Part shown: one piece after another, positions 8,287 through 17,800 of the stretch
How the letters are laid out: each line of letters begins with the position of its first letter
Position numbering within the stretch: the stretch's first letter is position 1
DNA from: Martinezella rhizogenes
GTDB lineage: Bacteria; Pseudomonadota; Alphaproteobacteria; Rhizobiales; Rhizobiaceae
Assembly (NCBI RefSeq): GCF_000799715.1
Contig: NZ_JUHG01000019.1
Span: forward strand, 62,001-126,000
Reading direction: 5' to 3'
DNA: 64,000 nt
Notes under the pieces: generated by a model
Databases searched by the model: none
The model's input: only the letters and a program-made list of their open reading frames with translations
What the model was told of the DNA's origin: nothing
Program-made: the position numbers and the translations under genes

Positions 8287-9453
8287 TTACAGCTTGCGGA
8301 GCGGTGGATGCAGGAATGCGGGCATAGGCGCATGATCGACGCTGGCGGCTAGATAAAGCCGGGCGGTGTCCAGTGCCTCCCGGATCGTGACGTCCATGTC
8401 GAGATAGCGGTATGTCCCGAGCCGGCCGACAAAGGTGACGGAACTCTCCTGTAAGGCTCGCTCGACATAGAGGGCAAGCTGCTCCTTTTCCTCTATCAAG
8501 CGGATCGGATAGTAGGGGACGTCGTCCGGGCCGCAGGCCCTGGAAAATTCGCGATAGCAGACCGAGCCGGCATGGTCTTCCCACGGGGAGAAATGCTTGT
8601 GCTCCGTCACGCGCGTATAGGGCACGGAGATATCCCCGTAGTTCATGACCGCGCACCCCTGATAGTCTCCCTCATGGGTAAAGCGCTCAAAATCCAGCGT
8701 GCGGTATCCCAGGCGGCCATGTTCATAGTCGAAATAGCCGTCGAGCGGGCCGGAATAGAATATGTGGTCGAAGTCCTTGCCGAGACCGCCGTGAAATCTC
8801 GTTTCCAGATGGACTTCTATATTCGTGTGATCGAGAATTCGCCCGACCATGTCGGTATAGCCGTTTTCCGGCATGCCCTGGTATTTGTGGAAGAAATAGT
8901 TGTCGTCGTAGTTGAAGCGGACTGGAAGCCGTTTCAGGATGGAGGCTGGAAGCTCGGTCGGCGAACACCCCCATTGCTTCTGGGTATATCCCTTGAGGAA
9001 TGCTTCATAAAGATCCTTGCCGACGAAGCGCAGTGCCTGTTCCTCGAAGGTCTTCGGATCCGTTATGCTTTTGTCGGCCCGTTCCTCGATGAAAGCACGC
9101 GCCTCGTCCGGCCTGAACGTCTTGGCGAAAAACTGATTGATCGTGTGAAGATTGATGGGCAGGGAATAGACCTGTCCCGAACTCGTCGTTTTGACGCGGT
9201 TCTTGTAGGGCAGGAACGTCTGGAAGCGGTTCACATAATCCCAGACGTCCCTGTCGTCCGTGTGGAAAATATGCGGCCCGTAGACATGCACCATGACGCC
9301 CGTCGCCGGATCGCGCTCGGTATGGCAATTCCCGGCAATATGACTTCGCGTGTCGAAGACATCGACCTCGTGACCCGCGCTGGCGAGTTCACGTCCGATA
9401 ACCGCGCCAGAAAGCCCGGCGCCGACCACGGCAATCTTCTTGATCCGCGGCAT
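8287..9453 (-). CDS. glf: UDP-galactopyranose mutase
   Basis: The 388-residue flavoenzyme interconverts UDP-galactopyranose and UDP-galactofuranose, the donor for Galf in surface glycans. The FAD-binding motif VVGAGLSGAVIGRELA is near the N-terminus, followed by VFDTRSHIAGNCHTERD and YGPHIFHTDD, typical of Glf; FLKGYTQKQWGCSPTELPA and NYGDISVPYTRVTEHKHF are also family motifs. ATG 9453 is chosen because longer frames run into the upstream glycosyltransferase gene, which ends at 9459. The 5-base spacing implies cotranscription with that gene, so the Galf donor may serve the same glycosylation process (inference). Confidence 0.95.
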   Translation of the reverse strand: MPRIKKIAVVGAGLSGAVIGRELASAGHEVDVFDTRSHIAGNCHTERDPATGVMVHVYGPHIFHTDDRDVWDYVNRFQTFLPYKNRVKTTSSGQVYSLPINLHTINQFFAKTFRPDEARAFIEERADKSITDPKTFEEQALRFVGKDLYEAFLKGYTQKQWGCSPTELPASILKRLPVRFNYDDNYFFHKYQGMPENGYTDMVGRILDHTNIEVHLETRFHGGLGKDFDHIFYSGPLDGYFDYEHGRLGYRTLDFERFTHEGDYQGCAVMNYGDISVPYTRVTEHKHFSPWEDHAGSVCYREFSRACGPDDVPYYPIRLIEEKEQLALYVERALQESSVTFVGRLGTYRYLDMDVTIREALDTARLYLAASVDHAPMPAFLHPPLRKL

Positions 9454-9458
9454 CCCGA

Positions 9459-11540
9459 TCAGTTCTTTCCGGTTGCGCGTGCTGTTGAGTCCGTGGCCTT
9501 TCGCGTCCATAGCCGGCTGTCGTGCGCGACGGGCGCATAATCGTGCCATTCGACCAGCTTGTCGCGGTAGGCCTGCCGGTAAACCCGATCGTCGGAAAAC
9601 GCGATATTGTCCTCAACAAGATCCAACCCGATATCGTAATAGATATCGAGATTGCTCAAGTCCGGCACCGGGGTTTCACCGCGTTCGGATTCGGCCTGCA
9701 TTTGCCAGAAAAGCTCTTCGAGGCGGCGGGCAAGCGCCGGAATGTCGCGCAAGGCGGAAGTCTCTCGTTTGACCTGCAAGGATTCGCGGATCTCCCTCAG
9801 GCTTCTGGGGTTGTTCGCAAAACCGATTGCTTTTTCGATGTAGGTCTGCGGGTCCGGGCAGATCAGCTCCGGCACGCCGGCGGCGGCAACGATGCTGTGG
9901 CAGAAGCGTGCCGCAAAGCTTTTGCCTGGAAACGTAAGGACAGGCAGCCCCATGGTCAGGGCATCCGCTGCGGTCGAATGCGCTCCATAGGGAAACGTGT
10001 CAAGGAAAAGATCGGCGAGCGCGATCCGGGCGAGATGCTTCGCATTCGGTGCCTTGGGCGCAAAAATAAGACGTTCCGGCGCAACACCGGCATTCTCCGC
10101 CAACTGACGCAGGCGCTGATCCACATCGTCGCCTCCGGTGAGCAGCCAAAGCACGCTGCCGGGCGTCGCAACGAGAATTGTCATCCAGTACGCAAAGGTG
10201 TCCTGCGTGATCTTCTGCATGCCGTTGAAGCAGGCAAAGACGAAAACGTCTTCCGGCAGACCGGCTTCCGCGCGCGATGGCCTTTCGGCAATCACCCTCT
10301 TGCGGTCGATTGGCTGGTTGCAGGCAATCCGGAGCACTTTTTCCGAATAATAGATCTCGTTCTCGGGTGGGATGATATGTTCGTCCGCGATGATATAATG
10401 ATGGAATGGGCTGCCCATGGTGCCCGGATAGCCGCAAAAATTGACGATGACCGGTGCTGGCCGATAGGCGAAGATTTTCGTTCGCGCATGCTTGGTGTAA
10501 CCGTTGACATCGACAAGAATATCGATGTCGTCGTCGGCGATCTGCCTTGCAGCTTCCGCATCGCTAAGCGCGGCGATATCGCGCCAGCAATCGACGACGG
10601 CCTTCATGCGCGACTGCGTAGCATCCCTTTCCACGGGCTCACCACAATAATAGGCGTAGATTTCAATGCTCCGCTTGTCATGCAGCTCCAGCATTTCCCT
10701 GAGCGCAAACCCGACCGCGTGGTCGCGCAGATCCGAGGAAACATAGCCAACGCGGAGGCGCTGGCCGGTTCCCGTTTTCTGCTTTGGCGCCTTGCGTATA
10801 AAACCGCTGGTATCCGGACGTCCGACGAAAGACTTATTGTACCGATAGGCTTTGGCGAGCTGGAACAACGGATCGTCAGAAAAGCAGGCAAGCGTCAGCG
10901 GCGACATGGCATCGAGCAATTGGCGCGTCGAGACATGATCCGACGAGACGAGTGTTGGCCATTTGCACTGGCGCTGGCGCAGTGCGCTCCAATGTTGCCC
11001 GGCTTCTGTCTTGTCAGGCCGCAATTCCATTGCTTGCCACAAAGTGGTTTCCGCATCCTCCAGCAGGCCTGCATTTTCCATGACGCGGCCGATGTGCTGA
11101 AGCGCCAGGAGGCGATGTGTCAGCCGATCGGGCGTGCTGTCCGCGGTCAATTCCACGAAACTGCGCCATTGCAGAATTGCCTGTGTGGCGATGCCGCTGT
11201 CTTCCAGCGCCCGTCCCAGATTGATGTGGGCCGGCCCAAAGCGGGGATCGAGTTTCAGGCACGCGCGCAACGCATGAATCGATCCCGCGACATCGCCCAA
11301 TTGCCTGAGAGTCACGGAATAATTGAAATAGACGAGATGCAGGAAAGGATGGGACTCGTTGAAGGCGATCCAGACTTTGTAGACCTCCGCCGCCTCGAGT
11401 TTTTGTCCGGCAACGCTTCGACTTTCGGCGAACTGGAACAAATCCGCAAAGGAAAGGCGCTGCGTGCGCGCGAGCTCCAAAATTCCGGCAAGAGACGGAA
11501 CAGGAGTTGGAGCTGATACATCATTGGTGACCATGGACAT
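9459..11540 (-). CDS. TPR-containing GT41 glycosyltransferase (O-GlcNAc transferase-like)
   Basis: The roughly 693-residue protein has TPR-like helices in the first third (AHINLGRALEDSGIATQAIL) and a GT41 catalytic region. Visible OGT-type motifs include GYVSSDLRDHAVG (His matching the OGT active-site His), NFCGYPGTMG, FNGMQKI (Lys matching the UDP-binding Lys), PGSVLWLL, APNAKHLARIALADLFLDT and PYGAHSTAADALTMGLPVLT. This family transfers sugar from a UDP donor to Ser/Thr (OGT) or Asn (HMW1C) of proteins. ATG 11540 is preferred over a TTG at 11660. It lies directly downstream of the giant Ser/Thr-rich repeat gene and 5 bases before glf. The acceptor is unknown; the neighbouring repeat protein is the obvious candidate (inference). 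Confidence 0.88.
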   Translation of the reverse strand: MSMVTNDVSAPTPVPSLAGILELARTQRLSFADLFQFAESRSVAGQKLEAAEVYKVWIAFNESHPFLHLVYFNYSVTLRQLGDVAGSIHALRACLKLDPRFGPAHINLGRALEDSGIATQAILQWRSFVELTADSTPDRLTHRLLALQHIGRVMENAGLLEDAETTLWQAMELRPDKTEAGQHWSALRQRQCKWPTLVSSDHVSTRQLLDAMSPLTLACFSDDPLFQLAKAYRYNKSFVGRPDTSGFIRKAPKQKTGTGQRLRVGYVSSDLRDHAVGFALREMLELHDKRSIEIYAYYCGEPVERDATQSRMKAVVDCWRDIAALSDAEAARQIADDDIDILVDVNGYTKHARTKIFAYRPAPVIVNFCGYPGTMGSPFHHYIIADEHIIPPENEIYYSEKVLRIACNQPIDRKRVIAERPSRAEAGLPEDVFVFACFNGMQKITQDTFAYWMTILVATPGSVLWLLTGGDDVDQRLRQLAENAGVAPERLIFAPKAPNAKHLARIALADLFLDTFPYGAHSTAADALTMGLPVLTFPGKSFAARFCHSIVAAAGVPELICPDPQTYIEKAIGFANNPRSLREIRESLQVKRETSALRDIPALARRLEELFWQMQAESERGETPVPDLSNLDIYYDIGLDLVEDNIAFSDDRVYRQAYRDKLVEWHDYAPVAHDSRLWTRKATDSTARATGKN

Positions 11541-11601
11541 CCCACGAATTGACGGCCGGCATTGCAACCGTTTGCGAAACGATCGCCAGTCATTAACTGT
11601 G

Positions 11602-11811
11602 CTAGCTTGCTTTAAGCATGTCACGCGCCCGCCTTCCGAAATCAGCGGGAGGTCCCGCAACCATCAACAGATTTCGTGTGGCCTGGGCTGATGCCGGGAA
11701 GAGCTGCACAATCCTCGCGATGACCGGCACGCTCGGCGCCACATGTTCGCATTGCCACCAAGTGCCATCCGGCTTCGTTGCGATCGCAATCTGGTCGGAG
11801 ACAAAGATCAG
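11602..11811 (-). CDS. Possible small coding frame overlapping the stop of the giant repeat gene
   Basis: In the frame shifted relative to the repeat gene, an open frame crosses its stop codon and continues to TAG at 11602. It reads FVSDQIAIATKPDGTWWQC and later LLMVAGPPADFGRRARDML, composition unlike the repeats and protein-like. No ATG is available; a CTG at 11811 overlaps the repeat gene stop (CTGA). It could be a small coupled gene, a former C-terminal domain lost by frameshift, or chance. It ends before the ATG chosen for the glycosyltransferase. Confidence 0.25.
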   Translation of the reverse strand: MIFVSDQIAIATKPDGTWWQCEHVAPSVPVIARIVQLFPASAQATRNLLMVAGPPADFGRRARDMLKAS

Positions 11812-14800
11812 CCACTCACATAATGCGAAATGACCGCCGCGATCTGGTCCGAATTCAAATACCCCATCTGGGATCTCATCAGCGTACCCAATTGCTCGCT
11901 CGACAGGTTCGCAATGTCTTGCGTCGACAATCCCGCCACACCGGTTGAACTGAACGACGCGATATCGTCGGTCGAGAAGGTTGCCAGCTCCGCCGTGGTC
12001 AGTGCCGCAACTTGCGCCGACGTCAAGCCACTGACCTGGCTCGAGGTCAAAGCCTCGGCTTGCTCCGTCGTCAGGGTGGCGATGACGCTCGTCGTCAACC
12101 CCGCGATCGCGCTCGAATTCAAGAGGATGATTTCATCGGTCGAGAAGAGGGCGAGGTCGTCCGCGTCAAGCGCGGCAAGCTGTACAGCATTCAGGGCACT
12201 GATCTGCGACGTGGACAGGGCCGCGATTTGATCGGTGCTCATGGCCGCCACTTGGCTGTAACTCAGCGAAGCGACCTGGTTTGTGGTCAATGTGGCGATC
12301 TGATCGGTGGACAGCGCGGTGATAAAAGCCGTTGATAATCCCGATATGGAGTTCGAGCTGATCGCCGCGAGTTCTGCGGTCGAGAAGGTTCCCAGATCTT
12401 CCGTGCTCAGGCCGGCGAGACCGGCCGAACTCAAGGCGGCAATCTGCGTGGTGGAGAGCACTTCGATCTGCTCGATGCTCAGGGCTGCGACCTGCGCGCT
12501 GCTCAGACCGGCAAGGCTTGCCGTGCCCAAAGCGGCGATCTCAGCCGTGGAGAGCGACGCGATAAAGGCCGTGGGCAATCCCGTTATGGCGCTCGAACTG
12601 ATCGCCGCGATGTCGGTGGCTGAGAAGGTATCCAGATCCGCCGTGGTCAGACCCGCGACACCGAGCGACGTCAAGGCGGCAATCTGAGCGGTGGAAAGTG
12701 CTTCAATCTGCTCGACGCTCAGGGCATCGACCTGGACACTGCCCAGACCAGCAATGCCGGCCGTGCTCAGTGCCGCGATTTGCGCGGTCGACAAGGCGGC
12801 GATATCGGCGGTGCTGAGCACGGCAACCTGCTTGGAACCGAGCGCCCCGACCTGAGCCGTCGTCAGGGCTTCCACCTGATCGGTGCTCAGCGTGGCGATC
12901 TGCGTGGTGGTCAGTCCGGAAACGCCGGAGGCGCTCAAGGCCGCGATCTGAGCCGTCGAAAAGCCTGCTATCGTCGCCGTCGACAATCCCGATATGGCGC
13001 TGGAACTGATCGCCGCCATGTCGGCGGTTGAGAACGTCCCGATATCGTCCGTTCCCAGGGCCACAATCTGCTTGGAACTGAGAGCGCCGACCTGGGCGGT
13101 CGTCAAGGCTTCCACCTGGTCGGTGCTCAGCGAGGCAATCTGCTCGGTGGTCAGACCCGCGATGCCGGCTGTGCTCAGGGCCACGATCTGCGCGGTCGTC
13201 AGGGCAACTATCGTCGCCGTCGACAATCCCGATATGGCTGTCGAGCTGATCGCCGCGATATCGGCGGTCGAAAAGGCGTCAAGATCGTCAGTCCCCAGGG
13301 CCGCAATCTGCTTGGAACTGAGAGCACCGATCTGGGTCGTCGTCAGAGCCTCGGCCTGGCCGGTACTCAATGCGACAACCTGCTCGGTGGTCAGACCTGT
13401 AATGCCGGCCGTGCTCAGTGCTGCGATTTGCGCGGTCGACAGAGCCGCGATATCGGCGCTCGTCAAGACAGCGACCTGCTTGGAACCGAGCGCGCCGACC
13501 TGAGCCGTCGTCAATGCCTCGAGCTGATCCGTACTCAAAGCCGCTATCTGCGCGGTGGAAAGGCCCGCAATGCCGGCTGTGCCGAGCGCCGCGATCTGCG
13601 CCGTCGAAAAGGCCGCTAGCGTGTCCGTGGACAATCCCGTTATCGCGCTCGAGCTGATCGCCGCAATATCGGCGGTCGAGAAAGTCTCGAGATCGTCCGT
13701 TCCCAGGGCTACAATCTGGGTTGAGCTCAGCACCGCAACCTGGGGCGTCGTCAGGGCCTCCGCCTGGTCGACACTCAACGCAGTAATCTGCTCGGTGGTC
13801 AGACCTGTAATGCCGGCCGTGCTCAAAGCCGCGATCTGCGCAGTCGACAGGGTCGCGATATCGGCGGTCGTCAAGACAGCGATCTGCTTGGAGCCAAGCG
13901 CGCCGACCTGAGCCGTCGTCAGGGCCTCGAGCTGGCCGGTGCTTAAAGCCGCTATCTGCGTGGTGGAAAGACCTGAAATGCCGGCCGTGCCGAGCGCTGC
14001 GATCTGCGCCGTCGAAAAGGCCGCTAGCGTGTCCGTGGACAATCCCGTTATCGCGCTCGAACTGATCGCCGCGATATCGGCGGTCGAGAAAGTCTCAAGA
14101 TCGTCCGCTCCAAAGGCGGCAATCTGGGTTGAACTCAGCACCGCGACCTGAAGCGTCGTCAGGGCCTCGGCCTGGTCGGTGCTCAATGCGGAAATCTGCG
14201 CCGTGGTCAGACCCGCTATGCCAATCGTGCTCAGGACCACCATCTGTGCGGTTGACAGGGCCGCGATATCGGCGGTCGTCAAGGCGGCAACCTGCTTGGA
14301 ACCAAGCGCGCCGACCTGAGCCGTCGTCAGGGCAGCAACCTGAGCTGTGCCCAGGGTCCCTATCTGCGAAGCAGTCAGGCCCATAATGCCGGACGTGCTC
14401 AGCGCGGTGACCTGCGCGGTGGAAAGGGACGCGACGGCACCTGTGCTCAGGGCGGCGATCTGCACAGAACCAAGTACGGCAACCTGCCTGGTCAGCAAGG
14501 CATCCACCTGAGCGGTGTTCAGGGCGGCGATCTGTTTGGTGGAAAGGCCGGTAATCCCGGCGGTACTCAGGGCCGCGATCTGCCCAGTCGAAAGAGCGGC
14601 TATGACAGCCGTGGACAGTCCCGATACGGCACTCGAACCGATCGCCGCGATATCCGCGGTCGAGAAGGTCGCTATGTCGTCCGTATCCAGCGCCGCAAGC
14701 TGCGTAGAACTGAGCGCGGCGACCTGGATCGTCGTGAATGCCTCGGCCTGAGCGGTGCTCAGGGCAACGATCTGTTTGGTGGAAAGGCCGGTGATGCTGG

Positions 14801-17800
14801 ACGTGCTCAGGGCCGCAATCTGGGCCGTCGAAAGGGCTGCTATGACAGCCGTGGACAATCCCGATACGGCACTCGAATTGAACGCCGCAATGTCCTTGGT
14901 CGAGAAGGTCGCTATGTCCCCCGTATCCAGCGCAGCAAGCTGCGTGGAATTGAGAGCCGCGATCTGAGCCGTGGTCAACGCTTCAAGCTGGCTGGAGCTC
15001 AGGGCGGCGATCTGGCTGGTCGTCAGGCCTGCTATGCCACCCGTGCTCAGGGCCGCGATCTGATCCGTCGAGAGCGCTGCTATGACAGCAGTGGATAGTC
15101 CCGATATGACACTCGAACCGATTGCCGCGATATCCTTGGTCGAGAAGGTCGCTATGTCGTCCGTGCTCAAAGCTCCGGCTTGTTTGGACGTGAGGGCGGC
15201 AACCTGAGCGACCGTCAATGCCTCGGCCTGGCCGGTGCTCAGGGCGGCGACCTGCTTGGTGGAAAGACCGGCAATGCCGGACGAGCTCAGGGCGGCGATC
15301 TGATCCGTCGAAAGGGCGGTGAGAAGAGCAGTGCTCAGGGACGCGACCTGCGTCGAGTTCAGCGCCGCAACCTGCTTGGTCAGTAACGCGTCGATTTGAC
15401 CGGTGCTCAGGGCATTGATCTGTTCGGTCGTCAGACCTGCAATGCCGGCCGTGCTCAGGGCAGCGACCTGATCCGTCGAAAGGGTTGCCATGGCAGCCGT
15501 GGACAATCCCGATATGGCGCTCGAGCCGATCGCCGCGATATCCTTGGTCGAGAAAGTCGCTAAATCATCCATCTCCAGAGCGGCAATCTGGGTCGAGCTC
15601 AACGCCGCGACCTGGGTCGTCGTCAATGCCTCGGCTTGCGCTGTGCTCAGGGCGGCGATCTGGTCGGTGGTCAGGCCCGCGATACCCGATGCGCTCAGGG
15701 CAGCAACCTGCGCAGTGGACAGGGCGGCGACAACAGCGGTGCTCAGGACGGCGATCTGGTTTGAACTGAGCGCCGCAACCCGAGCGGTGGTCACGGCAGC
15801 AATTTGCGCCGTGCTCAGGGCCGCAATCTGGCTGGTCGTCAGACCCGCAACGCCGGACGCGCTCAAGGCGGCGATCTGATCTGTCGAGAGGGCCGCAACA
15901 GCAGCCGTGCTCAGGCCCGACATGGCCGTACTGGTGATCGCCGCGATATCGGCGGTCGAGAAAGTGGCGATGTCATCGGCTCCCAGGGTATTAATCTGGG
16001 CTGAACTCAGCACTGCGACCTGGGTCGCCGTCAACGCCTCGGCCTGCACCGTGCTGAGAGCATAAATCTGGCTGGTGGTCAGACCCGCGACACCAGACGC
16101 GCTCAGGGCAGCAATCTGCGCGGTGGAAAGAGATGCGATAATATCCGTGCCCAGGGCCGCGACTTGCGTTGAACTCAGGACCGCGATCTGCTTGGTGAGC
16201 AAGGTGGCAATTTGAGCGCTGCTCAAAGCGTCGATCTGGGTGGTGGTCAAGCCTGCTATCCCAGCCGTGCCCAGGGCAGAAAGCTGATCCGTTGAGAGAA
16301 CGGCAATGACAGCCGTGCTCAAGCCCGATATCGCTTTGCTGCTGATCGCCGCGATATCGGCGGTCGAGAACGTCGCTAGATCATCCGTCTCCAGAGCGGC
16401 AATCTGCGTTGAACTCAGCGCTGCGACCTGGGCCGTCGTCAATGCCTCCGCCTGCGCCGTGCTCAGGGTATCGACCTGATCGGAGGTCAGACCCGCAATG
16501 CCGGCCGTGCTCAGGGCCGCGATCTGAGCGGTGGAAAGGGATGCGATAACATCCGTTTCCAGAGCCGCGACTTGCTTTGAACTCAGCACGGCAACCCGGG
16601 CGGTGGTCAAAGCGGCGATTTGCGCCGTGCTCAACGAGGCGATCTGGTCGGTCGTCAAACCCACAACGCCGGCGGAGCTCAAGGCTGCGATCTGAGCGGT
16701 CGAGAGGGCGGTGACAACAGCCGTGCTCAGTCCCGAGATGGCCTTACCGGTGATCGCCGCGATATCGGCGGTCGAGAAAATGGCGATGTCATCCGTCCCG
16801 AACGCGGAAAGCTGAGTTGAACTCAGCGCCGCGGCCTGGGTCGTCGACAATACCGCAACCTGCGCTGTTTTCAGGGCGTCGATCTGATCGGTGGTCAGAC
16901 CTGTAATGCCGGCCGTGCTCAGGGCCGCGATCTGCGCGGTGGAAAGGGATGCGATAACATTCGTGCCCAGAGCCGCAACCTGCGTTGCCTTGAGCACCGC
17001 AACTCTTGACGTGCTCAAGGCTGCAAGCTGACTGCTGCTCAGGGTGGCGACCTGGCTGGTCGTCAATCCAGTGATTGCGCTCGTGCTCAGGACCGCAATC
17101 TGCGCGGTGGAAAGTTCCGCGACGACGCTCGGGCTCAGGCCCGCTATGGCTTTACTGGTGATCGCCGCGATATCGGCAGTCGAGAAGGCCGCCAGGTCAT
17201 CCGTCCCCAAGGCAGAAAGCTGTGTCGAGCCGAGTACGGCAACCTGGGTCGTCGTCAGGGCCCTAGCTTGGCCGGTGCTCAAGGATGCAATTTGGCTGGT
17301 CGTCAGCCCAGTGATCGCGCTTGTGCTCAGGGCAGCGATCTGATCCGTCGACAGAGCCGCCATAAGGCTCGCGCTCAAGCCCGACATGGCTTTGCTGGTG
17401 ATCACCGCGATATCGTCGGTCGAGAAGGTGGCGATGTCATCCGTCCCCAGGGCCGCAATCTGCGTTGAGCTCAGCACTTTCACCTGCAAGGTCGACAGTG
17501 CCTCGGTCTGCGCCGTGCTCAGGGCATCGACCTGACTGGTCGTCAGGCCGGCGATAGCGCCCGTGCTCAGGGCCGCAACCTGCGCGGTGGAAAGCATCGC
17601 GATGTCGTCCGTGCTCATGACCGCAATTTGCGACGCTTTAAGAGCGCCGAGCTGGGTCGTCGTCAAAACGGCAATCTGTGCTGTGCTCAAAGAGGCGACC
17701 TGGCCGGTCGTCAGGCCAGCGATCATGCGCGTGGTCAGGGCCGCAATCTGGTCCGTCGACAGGGCCGCGATCTGCGCGGTCGTCAGACCGACGACCGTGC

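Noticed and set aside
8127..8327. 66-codon plus-strand frame
   Set aside because: It overlaps the end of glf and has low-quality composition.
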